Under the pieces are notes generated by a model, which was not told the origin of the DNA, ran no database searches, and worked only from the letters and a program-made list of their open reading frames with translations. From Rhizobium sp. (GTDB lineage Bacteria > Pseudomonadota > Alphaproteobacteria > Rhizobiales > Rhizobiaceae), in NCBI GenBank assembly GCA_003527225.1, contig DPXQ01000087.1, positions 62,001 to 126,000 on the forward strand: a stretch of DNA of 64,000 nt, given 5' to 3'. Of the stretch, positions 17,650-25,616 are shown in pieces. Position numbers and translations under genes: made by a program. How positions within the stretch are numbered: the first letter of the stretch is position 1; each line of letters begins with the position of its first letter.

Positions 17650-20106
17650 ATGAGTAACGGTTTCGACGACATTCCCTTCTTCGATGAAGAGCCCGCCCCG
17701 CGCAAGCCCGCAGGCGGCCCTTCCTCCGGCGGCCTCGGCATTGCCGCCCGCGCCATGGCGGCGCGCGATTCCGCCCGCGTGCCCGATTATCTCGCCGGCC
17801 TCAATCCGGAACAGCGCGAGGCCGTGGAGACGCTGGACGGCCCCGTACTCGTGCTCGCGGGTGCCGGCACCGGCAAGACCCGCGTGCTGACCACCCGTAT
17901 CGCCCATATTCTCGCGACCGGTCGCGCCTACCCCTCGCAGATTCTCGCCGTCACTTTCACGAACAAGGCCGCGCGCGAGATGAAGGAACGCATCGGCTTG
18001 CTGGTCGGCGGCGCCGTCGAGGGAATGCCGTGGCTTGGTACCTTCCACTCGATCGGTGTGAAGATCTTGCGCCGTCATGCCGAAATGGTCGGTCTCAGGT
18101 CCGATTTTACCATCCTCGACACCGATGATGTGGTCCGGCTGATCAAGCAGCTGCTCCAGGCCGACGGCATAGACGACAAGCGCTGGCCCGCGAAGCAGTT
18201 CGCCCAGATGATCGATGGCTGGAAGAACAAGGGTCTCGATCCGGCCCAGATCCCGGAAGGCGACGCCCGCGCATTTGCCAACGGCCGCGGCCGCGAACTC
18301 TACGCCGCTTACCAGAACCGCCTGAAGACGCTGAACGCCTGCGACTTCGGCGACCTCCTGCTACATCCGATCCGCATGTTCCGGGCGAACCCGGACATCC
18401 TCCGCGACTATCACCAGAAATTCAAATATATCCTCGTCGACGAGTATCAGGACACCAACACGGCGCAATACATGTGGCTCCGGCTTCTGGCCCAGAGGCC
18501 ACCGGGCGTGCCGCAGAATGTCTGCTGTGTCGGCGACGACGATCAGTCGATCTACGGCTGGCGCGGTGCGGAGGTCGACAACATCCTGCGCTTCGAGAAA
18601 GACTTTCCCGGCGCCAAGGTGATCAAGCTGGAGCGGAACTACCGCTCGACCGAACACATTCTAGGTGCCGCCGGCCACCTCATCGCCCATAACGAAGGCC
18701 GCCTCGGCAAGACGCTCTTCACCGACCGCACGGAGCCGGACGACGAAAAGGTCGTCGTCCATGCCGCCTGGGACTCGGAAGAGGAAGCCCGCGCTGTCGG
18801 CGAGGAAATCGAACAACTGCAACGCCAGGGCCACAAGCTGAACGACATGGCGATCCTGGTGCGCGCCTCCTTCCAGATGCGAGAGTTTGAAGACCGTTTC
18901 GTCACGCTCGGCCTCAACTACCGTGTCATCGGCGGCCCGCGTTTCTACGAGCGGCTCGAAATCCGCGATGCAATGGCTTACATCCGCCTCGTCTGCCAGC
19001 CGGCCGACGACCTCGCCTTCGAGCGCATCGTCAACACCCCGAAACGGGGCCTCGGCGACACGACGATCCGAACCCTGCACGACTATGCCCGCGCCCGCGA
19101 CGTGCCGATGCTCGCCGCCGCCGTCGACCTGATTGAGACCGACGAGGTCAAACCCAAGGCCCGCAAGGCGCTGTTCGACGTGATTCAACACTTCAGGCGG
19201 TGGTCGGAACTTCTTGAAACCACACCGCATATCGAGCTTGCCGAGCAGATACTCGAAGAGTCCGGCTACACCGACATGTGGAAGAATGACAAGTCGGCCG
19301 AAGCGCCGGGCCGGCTAGAAAACCTCAAGGAGCTTGTGCGTTCCATGGAGACCTTCGAGTCGATGCGCGGCTTCCTCGAACATGTCTCGCTGGTCATGGA
19401 TGTCGAGCAGAATGCCGACATGGACGCTGTGTCGATCATGACGCTGCATTCGGCGAAGGGTCTGGAATTCGAGACCGTCTTCCTGCCAGGCTGGGAAGAA
19501 GGCCTGTTTCCGCACCAGCGCGCGCTCGACGAGGGCGGGCGCTCAGGACTGGAAGAGGAACGCCGTCTCGCCTATGTCGGCCTGACGCGGGCGAAACGCC
19601 GCTGCCACATCTGGTTCGTCTCCAACCGCCGCATCCATGGCCTCTGGCAATCGACCATGCCGTCGCGCTTCCTCGACGAACTGCCGGTCACCCATGTCGA
19701 AGTGGCAGAATCCGAGCAGTCCTATGGCGGCTACGGTCGCGGCGGTTACGGCCAGTCGCGCTTCGACAAGGCCGAACCCTTTTCCAACACCTATTCCACC
19801 CCCGGATGGAAACGGGCGCAAGCCAACAAGACCGACGCCACCCGCGACAACTGGGGCAGCCGCTCGGGCCATGCGGTCGAGCGCATCGGTTACGGCGAGT
19901 CAGGCCCACGCGCCAAGACCATCGAGGGAGAACTGGTTGCGAAATCGACCACCACGGAACCCTCGAAATTCTCGCTCGGCGACCGGGTCTTCCACATCAA
20001 GTTCGGCAACGGCAACATTGCGGCAATCGAGGGCAACAAGCTGACGATCGACTTCGACCGGGCGGGCCAGAAGCGCGTCCTGGACGGGTTTGTCGAGAGG
20101 GTGTGA
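17650..20106 (+). CDS. uvrD: ATP-dependent DNA helicase UvrD/PcrA
   Basis: A superfamily 1A 3'-5' helicase used in nucleotide-excision and mismatch repair, 818 residues. Motifs in order: Q-motif LAGLNPEQREAV, Walker A GAGTGKT at 71-77, TFTNKAAREM (Ia), ILVDEYQDTN (II) near 265, VGDDDQSIYGWRGAEVDNI (III), LERNYRSTEHIL (IV), VMDVEQNADMDAVSIMTLHSAKGLEFETVFLPG (V), RRLAYVGLTRAKRR (VI). A Gly/Tyr-rich linker (YGGYGRGGYGQ) leads to a C-terminal Tudor-like domain (FSLGDRVFHIKFGNGNIAAIEGNKL) as in PcrA, which contacts RNA polymerase. The frame is open back to 17410, but MSNGFDDIPFFDEEP at 17650 is the expected rhizobial start. Confidence 0.96.
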   Translation: MSNGFDDIPFFDEEPAPRKPAGGPSSGGLGIAARAMAARDSARVPDYLAGLNPEQREAVETLDGPVLVLAGAGTGKTRVLTTRIAHILATGRAYPSQILAVTFTNKAAREMKERIGLLVGGAVEGMPWLGTFHSIGVKILRRHAEMVGLRSDFTILDTDDVVRLIKQLLQADGIDDKRWPAKQFAQMIDGWKNKGLDPAQIPEGDARAFANGRGRELYAAYQNRLKTLNACDFGDLLLHPIRMFRANPDILRDYHQKFKYILVDEYQDTNTAQYMWLRLLAQRPPGVPQNVCCVGDDDQSIYGWRGAEVDNILRFEKDFPGAKVIKLERNYRSTEHILGAAGHLIAHNEGRLGKTLFTDRTEPDDEKVVVHAAWDSEEEARAVGEEIEQLQRQGHKLNDMAILVRASFQMREFEDRFVTLGLNYRVIGGPRFYERLEIRDAMAYIRLVCQPADDLAFERIVNTPKRGLGDTTIRTLHDYARARDVPMLAAAVDLIETDEVKPKARKALFDVIQHFRRWSELLETTPHIELAEQILEESGYTDMWKNDKSAEAPGRLENLKELVRSMETFESMRGFLEHVSLVMDVEQNADMDAVSIMTLHSAKGLEFETVFLPGWEEGLFPHQRALDEGGRSGLEEERRLAYVGLTRAKRRCHIWFVSNRRIHGLWQSTMPSRFLDELPVTHVEVAESEQSYGGYGRGGYGQSRFDKAEPFSNTYSTPGWKRAQANKTDATRDNWGSRSGHAVERIGYGESGPRAKTIEGELVAKSTTTEPSKFSLGDRVFHIKFGNGNIAAIEGNKLTIDFDRAGQKRVLDGFVERV

Positions 20107-20143
20107 CTGATCTCTTCCATGAGGGGGAGATCTGGGGCGAGCC

Positions 20144-20425
20144 CTACCCGCGCGCCTCTTCCATCTGATGCATCGCCATCAGTTCGACCTGCACCAGATC
20201 CTGAAAATCGAGGATCTGTCGGCGCATGTCCGGCTCCGGGCAGCCACGTTGCAGAAGTTCAGCGCCAAGCGCACGGCATGTCGTCCGCCAATAGGTCAGC
20301 GCCTCGTCACCGTGGCGTTCGCCGAGCTCGCCGGCGCATTTCCGGATCAGATCGCGGCGGCCCGTGAGCGGAAAGAAGGCGACCTTCGGCGCAGTTGCCG
20401 GGGTCTCGGTCTTGAAAACTGTCAT
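20144..20425 (-). CDS. DUF6074 family protein
   Basis: A 93-residue soluble protein that fits DUF6074: FPLTGRRDLIRKCAGELGERHGDEALTYWRTTCRALGAELLQRG, then a helical end. No catalytic motif and no membrane segment; function unknown. The ATG at 20425 is preferred over starts at 20452 and 20443 because the family N-terminus begins there and an AGGA lies about nine bases upstream. It converges with uvrD (37 bases between ends) and is transcribed alone. Confidence 0.75.
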   Translation of the reverse strand: MTVFKTETPATAPKVAFFPLTGRRDLIRKCAGELGERHGDEALTYWRTTCRALGAELLQRGCPEPDMRRQILDFQDLVQVELMAMHQMEEARG

Positions 20426-20527
20426 GCATACCATCCTGACGTGATGCATCATGTCTAGAATGGTCGTGGTTAATGTTCGGTTGCCTTGCCCGGAATCTGT
20501 GCGTCTTCCGCGCTTTCACCGCGTCCT

Positions 20528-21580
20528 TCAGCCGGCCAGCTGGTCGAGATAAGCCTCGCTGTCGTTGACCTGGAACTCCACCCACATCAGCAGATGATCG
20601 CTCATCTGGTAGCTGCGCCAGTCGCGAAAACTGCGGCCGGGCTTCTCCTGCCTCTCGGCGGCATAGTCGGCCTCCTGGTCTTCGCGATAGACATGCTCGT
20701 AGAAATCGAAGACGCCAGCCCGCCCGGTCGGCTTCATGCTGCGCAGTTCCTTGTAGTAGGCGATCTGGTCGTAGTGCTTGTCCTTCGCCACATTGGAGCC
20801 GGGAATCGACTGCAGGGCGTCCGGCACGCGGAACCCCGCCGCCGTCAGCGCTTCCATGGTCACGTCCTTGCGGTTGAAGATGTTGAAGTCCCCGAGCAGC
20901 AGCAGATTGTCCCGCTTCGGCACGGCGTCCGGGGCATAGACATTGGCGCTGGAAAAATCGCCGGAATTCTTAGCGATCGTTTTGGCGAGCGCGGTGATCT
21001 CGGCAAGCCGGCGTTCGTCGACGGGAACGCCCTTGCCATAATAGATGTGCACCGTCACCAGCGTGAAATAGGCCCAACCGGCGCGAAATCCGGCGATATA
21101 GGGAGAACGGGCGAGCTGGAGTTCCCGGTCGGCGAGTGCTATCACCTCATCCAGCACGAGTTCGGCGGCAAGGCCGGTGAAATCGACCTTGCGCCGATCG
21201 TAGAGGAAGGCCATGCGCTCGGAATTACCGGCGCGCCCGAGCGTCACGTCGGTGACGAGAAAATCCCACCAGGACCCGAGCATCCGTTTCAATTGCTGGA
21301 GCGGATAGAGGCTCTTGCGAACCTCCTGAAGGGCGACGATGTCGAAGCGGTCAATGATCTCCGCGATATAGTGATAGGCCTCCTCGTTGCGATAGGCATA
21401 TTTGCCGGAATCGAACTCGCGGAGGTTCCAGGAGGCGAGAAGCAGCGTGTCATTGGCGGATTTGGGTGGAATGGCGCCCCCATCGGCGTTCATTCCCGCC
21501 TGCAGAGCCCTGAGCCCGCGCACGATCCGCTTTCGCTTCACCGGATCGTGGATTCGCTTGAGGTCGGTATAGTTCGGCAT
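20528..21580 (-). CDS. Endonuclease/exonuclease/phosphatase (EEP) family protein
   Basis: A 350-residue protein of the EEP (DNase I-like) fold. The metal-binding motifs are visible: LLASWNLREFD (Asn of motif 1), FDIVALQEVRKS (Glu of motif 2), VTVHIYYG, LLLLGDFNIFNR (GDFN), and the C-terminal SYQMSDHLLMWVEF (catalytic SDH). Such proteins cleave phosphodiester bonds in nucleic acids or lipids; the substrate cannot be read from sequence. No signal peptide is seen, so it is probably cytoplasmic. It lies about 100 bases upstream of the DUF6074 gene and is divergent from pncA. A second, unrelated EEP gene is at 42168-43013. Confidence 0.88.
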   Translation of the reverse strand: MPNYTDLKRIHDPVKRKRIVRGLRALQAGMNADGGAIPPKSANDTLLLASWNLREFDSGKYAYRNEEAYHYIAEIIDRFDIVALQEVRKSLYPLQQLKRMLGSWWDFLVTDVTLGRAGNSERMAFLYDRRKVDFTGLAAELVLDEVIALADRELQLARSPYIAGFRAGWAYFTLVTVHIYYGKGVPVDERRLAEITALAKTIAKNSGDFSSANVYAPDAVPKRDNLLLLGDFNIFNRKDVTMEALTAAGFRVPDALQSIPGSNVAKDKHYDQIAYYKELRSMKPTGRAGVFDFYEHVYREDQEADYAAERQEKPGRSFRDWRSYQMSDHLLMWVEFQVNDSEAYLDQLAG

Positions 21581-21763
21581 TGGCCTTCCCTCCCCTTCGT
21601 TCGCCTGCCCTGGGGCAGATCAGACGCGCATGAATTCAATGATACACGCATAGGAAGCAAAAGACAGGGAAGAATGACGGTGAACGCGCATGATCCGCTT
21701 TCTGCCTTGATCCGCGCGGCCGCCCTTGCCATCCTTCCCCAACCTGGGAACACGAGAATTGTC

Positions 21764-22390
21764 ATGACCCGAGCTTTGCTACTGATCGACATCCAGAACG
21801 GTTTCTGCCCCGGCGGCAACCTGCCCGTGGCCGGAGGCGACGAGGTCGTTCCCGTTGCCAATGAACTGATGGCGAGCGGCGCGTACGATCTTGTTGTCGC
21901 CTCGCAGGACTGGCATCCGGCCAATCACGGCAGCTTTGCCTCACAGCACCCGGGCAAGCAGCCCTTCGAGATGGGCGAGCTTTCGGGAAAGCCGCAGATG
22001 ATGTGGCCTGATCACTGCGTCCAGGGCACGAATGATGCGGAATTCCACCCCGATCTGAATCTCGACGGTATCGACTATGTCCAGAGGAAGGGTCAGAACG
22101 TCAACGTCGATAGCTATTCCGCCTTCCGGGACAATGACCGCGCCGCGCTGACCGGCCTTGCCGATCACCTGGCCGAAAAGGGCGTCACCGAGCTCGACCT
22201 CTGCGGCCTCGCCACCGACTACTGCGTGAAATTCTCCGCATTGGACGCCGTCGAAATGCTCCCGGGTGTCAAGGTCCGCTTCATCGAGGATGCGAGCCGC
22301 GGCATCGATCCCAAAGGCGTCGCCGCTGCTATTACCGAAATGAAGGCAAAGGGCGTGGCAATTGTCCGGAGCGCGGACATCCTCCGATAG
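21764..22390 (+). CDS. pncA: Nicotinamidase
   Basis: Deaminates nicotinamide to nicotinate in NAD salvage. The 208-residue protein has the isochorismatase-like fold with ALLLIDIQNGFCPGGNLPV (catalytic Asp at residue 9), the metal-binding DWHPANHGSFASQHPG, the Lys/Pro region MMWPDHCVQGT, and the nucleophile cysteine in LCGLATDYCVKFSALDA. The frame is open far upstream (to 20486) because of high GC, but the ATG at 21764 gives the normal MTRALLLIDIQ start. It is transcribed toward panC, 86 bases away. The panC leader in that gap could allow a separate start for the pantothenate genes. Confidence 0.95.
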   Translation: MTRALLLIDIQNGFCPGGNLPVAGGDEVVPVANELMASGAYDLVVASQDWHPANHGSFASQHPGKQPFEMGELSGKPQMMWPDHCVQGTNDAEFHPDLNLDGIDYVQRKGQNVNVDSYSAFRDNDRAALTGLADHLAEKGVTELDLCGLATDYCVKFSALDAVEMLPGVKVRFIEDASRGIDPKGVAAAITEMKAKGVAIVRSADILR

Positions 22391-22456
22391 TGCAAGCAAT
22401 GCTCCCGATTTCATCAATTGCCTTTTTTGCACGCAGGCGCTAGTGAGCCTTCGCAA

Positions 22457-22469
22457 GTGCAAAAGGAGG
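22457..22469 (+). promoter_or_regulatory. panC ribosome binding site inside a leader inverted repeat
   Basis: The strong Shine-Dalgarno AAAAGGAGG (22461-22469) lies seven bases before the panC ATG. Its upstream half is complementary to CC-TTTTTT-GCAC at 22421-22432: TTTTGCAC (22425-22432) pairs perfectly with GTGCAAAA (22457-22464). The enclosed segment has a second small hairpin (AGGC/GCCT, 22435-22438 and 22447-22450). If folded, the stem would reach the Shine-Dalgarno. A regulatory effect is only inferred. Confidence 0.5.
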
Positions 22470-22476
22470 AGCCGGC

Positions 22477-23349
22477 ATGGAGACGGTCAGGACCATCGAG
22501 GACTTGCGCCAGCGTCTAGCGCCCCTTCGCCGCGCGGGGAAGACGATCGGCTTCGTTCCCACCATGGGCTATCTTCACGCCGGTCATATGGAACTCGTCG
22601 CCAATGCACGCGCGGAAAATGACGTGACGGTCGTCTCGATCTTCGTCAATCCGCTGCAGTTCGGGGCGAACGAAGACCTGGCGAAATATCCGCGCGATCT
22701 CGAGCGCGACAGCGCCCTGCTCGAAGCGGCCGGCGTCGACTTTCTCTTCGCCCCCGGCGTCACCGACATGTATCCGCACCCGATGCAGACCGTGGTCGAC
22801 GTGCCGAAACTCGGCTCGGAACTGGAAGGCGCCGCCCGCCCCGGCCATTTCGCAGGGGTCGCCACCGTTGTCACCAAGCTCTTCAACATCGTCCAGCCGG
22901 ACGCCGCCTATTTTGGCGAGAAAGACTACCAGCAGGTGACGATCATTCGCCAATTGGTCGAGGATCTCGCCCAGCCGGTGCGGGTCGTGCCCGTGAAGAC
23001 GGTACGCGAGGCCGACGGCCTTGCCTGCTCGTCCCGCAACGTCTACCTGTCGCCCGAACAGCGCGCAGCGGCGGTGATCGTGCCGAAGGCGCTCGACGAG
23101 GCAGCCAAGCTGATCCGTTCCGGCATGCGCGACACCGCCCGGCTCGAAGCCCAGATCGCCGAATTCATCCGCGCCGAGCCACTGGCCGAACCGGAGGTCG
23201 TGGCGTTGCGCGATCCGCTGACGCTGGCCGAGATCAGCACGGTCGCCGGTCCGGTCCTGCTGCTGCTCTTCGTACGTATCGGCCAGACCAGACTACTCGA
23301 CAACCGGGTGATCGACATCGCATCCGAAAACGGCATGGAGGCCGCCTGA
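22477..23349 (+). CDS. panC: Pantothenate synthetase (pantoate-beta-alanine ligase)
   Basis: Joins pantoate and beta-alanine with ATP to give pantothenate, the coenzyme A precursor. The 290-residue protein has the nucleotidyl-transferase HIGH-like signature [14 protein letters not shown] at about 28-41, [21 protein letters not shown], the pantoate-binding region [16 protein letters not shown], and the KMSKS-like [12 protein letters not shown] at about 187-198. Only one base separates its stop from the panB start, so the two are translated from one message. The preceding leader carries a hairpin that reaches its ribosome binding site. Confidence 0.97.
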   Translation: METVRTIEDLRQRLAPLRRAGKTIGFVPTMGYLHAGHMELVANARAENDVTVVSIFVNPLQFGANEDLAKYPRDLERDSALLEAAGVDFLFAPGVTDMYPHPMQTVVDVPKLGSELEGAARPGHFAGVATVVTKLFNIVQPDAAYFGEKDYQQVTIIRQLVEDLAQPVRVVPVKTVREADGLACSSRNVYLSPEQRAAAVIVPKALDEAAKLIRSGMRDTARLEAQIAEFIRAEPLAEPEVVALRDPLTLAEISTVAGPVLLLLFVRIGQTRLLDNRVIDIASENGMEAA

Positions 23350-23350
23350 C

Positions 23351-24178
23351 ATGAGCACCCCGCCCCGCCAGAAGCGGCTGACCCCGAACGACATCACGGC
23401 GCTCAAGAGCCAGCGCCCCGTCGTCTCGCTGACCGCCTATACGACGCCGATGGCGCGCCTGTTCGACCCGCATTGCGATCTGCTGCTGGTCGGCGACAGC
23501 CTCGGTATGGTGCTCTACGGCTTGGAGACGACGGTCGGCGTCACAGTCGAGATGATGATCGCCCATGGCCAGGCCGTTATGCGGGGCGTCAGCCGCGCCT
23601 GCGTCATCGTTGACCTGCCCTTCGGCTCCTACCAGGAATCGAAGGAACAGGCCTTCCGCACCGCAGCCCGCATCATGAAGGAAACCGGCTGCGACGGCGT
23701 CAAGCTCGAGGGTGGCGAGGAAATGGCGGAAACCGTGGCGTTTCTGGTGTCCCGCGGCGTGCCCGTTTTCGGCCATGTCGGGCTGATGCCGCAGCAGGTC
23801 AACACCTCAGGCGGCTATCGCTCCAAGGGCCATAGCGAAAAGGAAGCCGACAAGATTCGCCGCGATGCCCGCGCCATCGACGAGGCCGGCGCCTTTGCCC
23901 TCGTCATCGAGGGAACGGTCGAACCGCTCGCCCGCGAGATCACCGGCACTGTCTCCGCCGCGACCATCGGCATCGGCGCTTCGCCCGCCTGCGACGGCCA
24001 GGTGCTGGTCTCCGACGACATGCTGGGCCTGTTCAACGACTTCAAGCCGCGCTTCGTCAAGCACTATGCCGAGCTGGCCGAGATCATTTCCAAGGCTGCT
24101 GAAGACTATGCCACGGAAGTCCGCGCTCGCAGCTTCCCCGGCCCGGAACACACCTTCCAGGTCCGGCCAAAAAAATGA
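23351..24178 (+). CDS. panB: 3-methyl-2-oxobutanoate hydroxymethyltransferase
   Basis: Transfers a hydroxymethyl group from methylene-tetrahydrofolate to 2-oxoisovalerate, the first step to pantoate. The 275-residue protein has the PanB TIM-barrel motifs: [16 protein letters not shown], the metal-binding [59 protein letters not shown], the catalytic-Glu region [11 protein letters not shown], and [22 protein letters not shown]. It follows panC by one base. Its end converges with the DUF2164 gene. panE/ketopantoate reductase is not in the window. Confidence 0.97.
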   Translation: MSTPPRQKRLTPNDITALKSQRPVVSLTAYTTPMARLFDPHCDLLLVGDSLGMVLYGLETTVGVTVEMMIAHGQAVMRGVSRACVIVDLPFGSYQESKEQAFRTAARIMKETGCDGVKLEGGEEMAETVAFLVSRGVPVFGHVGLMPQQVNTSGGYRSKGHSEKEADKIRRDARAIDEAGAFALVIEGTVEPLAREITGTVSAATIGIGASPACDGQVLVSDDMLGLFNDFKPRFVKHYAELAEIISKAAEDYATEVRARSFPGPEHTFQVRPKK

Positions 24179-24196
24179 CTTGCCCATCGGGACAAT

Positions 24197-24445
24197 TCAG
24201 GCCTCGACCGGCTGCTCCAGTTGGTAGATCGCGTCGTTGATCGCATCGATCTGGCCGACGATCACCGATTGCGCGTCGTGGAGCCCGCGATTGTAGAAAC
24301 GATTGCCGATTGCCTTGGCGAAGAATTCCAGCATGCCTTCCGCTTCGAAGCGACCGACTTCGATCTCGAACTCGTTCAGAACGTATTCCTTTATCCGCTC
24401 GACGAGCGCCGCCTGATCCTTGATCGACAAGTCGAGTTTCGGCAT
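24197..24445 (-). CDS. DUF2164 family protein
   Basis: An 82-residue protein matching DUF2164: LSIKDQAALVERIKEYVLNEFEIEVGRFEAEGMLEFFAKAIGNRFYNRGLHDAQ, followed by a helical end with AINDAIYQLEQP. It is probably an all-helical cytoplasmic protein; no function is known. It ends 19 bases from the panB stop, converging with it. Upstream it is divergent from azlC. GGAGGCG lies just before its ATG. Confidence 0.88.
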   Translation of the reverse strand: MPKLDLSIKDQAALVERIKEYVLNEFEIEVGRFEAEGMLEFFAKAIGNRFYNRGLHDAQSVIVGQIDAINDAIYQLEQPVEA

Positions 24446-24568
24446 AGCGCCTCCTTGTAGGTGAAATCATTGGTCGGAAACAACGGCACGCTAGGATGAC
24501 CGGTAAGGTGAATCAATCGATCCATCAGCCAAATTCAATTGTCGCGCAGCCACCTGCCGTCTATCTCC

Positions 24569-24583
24569 TGTCCTGAAAGGACA
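24569..24583 (+). promoter_or_regulatory. azlC leader hairpin covering the Shine-Dalgarno
   Basis: TGTCCT (24569-24574), GAA loop, AGGACA (24578-24583) is a perfect 6-bp stem. The right arm contains AAGGA, the only Shine-Dalgarno-like sequence before the azlC ATG at 24592. A fold would hide the site; whether this matters in the cell is unknown. Confidence 0.35.
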
Positions 24584-24591
24584 TCCGATCC

Positions 24592-25308
24592 ATGAATTCC
24601 GACTTTACAGATGGCCTGCGCGGCAGCGTGCCGATCCTGGTTTCCACGATTCCGTTCGCCGCACTGTTCGGCGCTGTCGCCGTCGGCAACGGCCAGACGG
24701 TGGCCGAAGCGACCCTGATGAGCGCCATCATCTTTGCCGGCGCCAGCCAGCTCGTTGGTATCGAGCTCTTCGGCCACAACGTGCCGATCTGGGTTATCGT
24801 GCTCTCGATCTTCGCGGTCAATTTCCGGCATATTCTCTACTCAGCCGCGATCGCCCCTTTCATCCGGCATTTTTCCGGCTTTCAGAAGGCCCTATCGCTC
24901 TTCCTTCTCACCGATCCGCAGTTCGCCGAAACCCTGACCCGGGGCGAGACCGGCAGGAGAGTTGCTTTCGCCTGGTATGTCGGTTTTGCCAGCACGATCT
25001 ATGTCGGCTGGGTGGCAACGACCGCTGTTGGCGCGTTCTTCGGCAGCATGATCGGCGACCCGGCCGCCATCGGCATCGACGTGCTGTTGCCGATCTATTT
25101 CATGGGTCTCGTGCTCGGCTTTCGCCGGCGGGCAAATTTCCTGCCCGTGGTGGCCGTCAGTGCCATCGTCGCTGTCGTCGCCCATCGAACGGTCGGCTCG
25201 CCATGGCATGTCAGCATCGGTGCACTCGCCGGCGTGGCGCTTGCCGCGCTTCTGCCCCCGAAAGCGCCGGCAATCAGCGAACCCGCACTTGGGGAGGCGG
25301 GAGAATGA
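24592..25308 (+). CDS. azlC: AzlC family branched-chain amino-acid permease, large subunit
   Basis: A 238-residue membrane protein of the LIV-E/AzlC exporter family. It begins FTDGLRGSVPILVSTIPFAALFGAVAVGNG and shows the family signature SAIIFAGASQLVGIELFG, followed by NFRHILYSAAIAPFI and LTDPQFAETL. About six to seven hydrophobic segments are seen, ending near residue 220. Works with the small partner AzlD to export branched-chain amino acids or related compounds; the actual substrate is inferred from family. Its stop overlaps the azlD start (ATGA, 25305-25308). Confidence 0.93.
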   Translation: MNSDFTDGLRGSVPILVSTIPFAALFGAVAVGNGQTVAEATLMSAIIFAGASQLVGIELFGHNVPIWVIVLSIFAVNFRHILYSAAIAPFIRHFSGFQKALSLFLLTDPQFAETLTRGETGRRVAFAWYVGFASTIYVGWVATTAVGAFFGSMIGDPAAIGIDVLLPIYFMGLVLGFRRRANFLPVVAVSAIVAVVAHRTVGSPWHVSIGALAGVALAALLPPKAPAISEPALGEAGE

Positions 25309-25616
25309 CGGAACTTTTCACACCCTACATGGTCATGCTGATCTTTGCCGGAGCCGTCGCGACCTACCTGACGCGGATCGGCGGCTATCTGTTGATTGCC
25401 CGGCTCAAGTCCGTGCCGCCACGACTCGATGCCGCGTTGAACGCGGTCCCCGCTGCCGTGCTGACGACGCTCGTCGCCCCCGCCTTCTTTTCCGGCGGGA
25501 ACGACGTCAAGGTAGCGATGGCTGTCGCCCTTCTTGTCGGCATCCGGTTCTCGGCAATCCCACTGCTGATTTCCGGCTGGGTCGCAGTGATGGCGATGCG
25601 CTACCTTATCGGCTGA
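25305..25616 (+). CDS. azlD: AzlD family small membrane subunit
   Basis: A 103-residue protein with three to four hydrophobic helices, matching AzlD: YMVMLIFAGAVATYLTRIGGYLLI, then ALNAVPAAVLTTLVAPAFF and a C-terminal SGWVAVMAMRYLIG. It is the small subunit of the AzlCD exporter. The ATG at 25305 overlaps the azlC stop by four bases and has GGAGGCGGGAGA upstream, which decides this start over an in-frame start at 25203. Its stop lies inside the 3' end of the converging aminopeptidase gene, an 11-base tail-to-tail overlap. Confidence 0.92.
   Translation: MTELFTPYMVMLIFAGAVATYLTRIGGYLLIARLKSVPPRLDAALNAVPAAVLTTLVAPAFFSGGNDVKVAMAVALLVGIRFSAIPLLISGWVAVMAMRYLIG

Noticed and set aside
20486..21763. 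N-terminal extension of pncA by about 426 codons
   Set aside because: The extension is antisense to the EEP gene, and the ATG at 21764 gives the normal nicotinamidase N-terminus.
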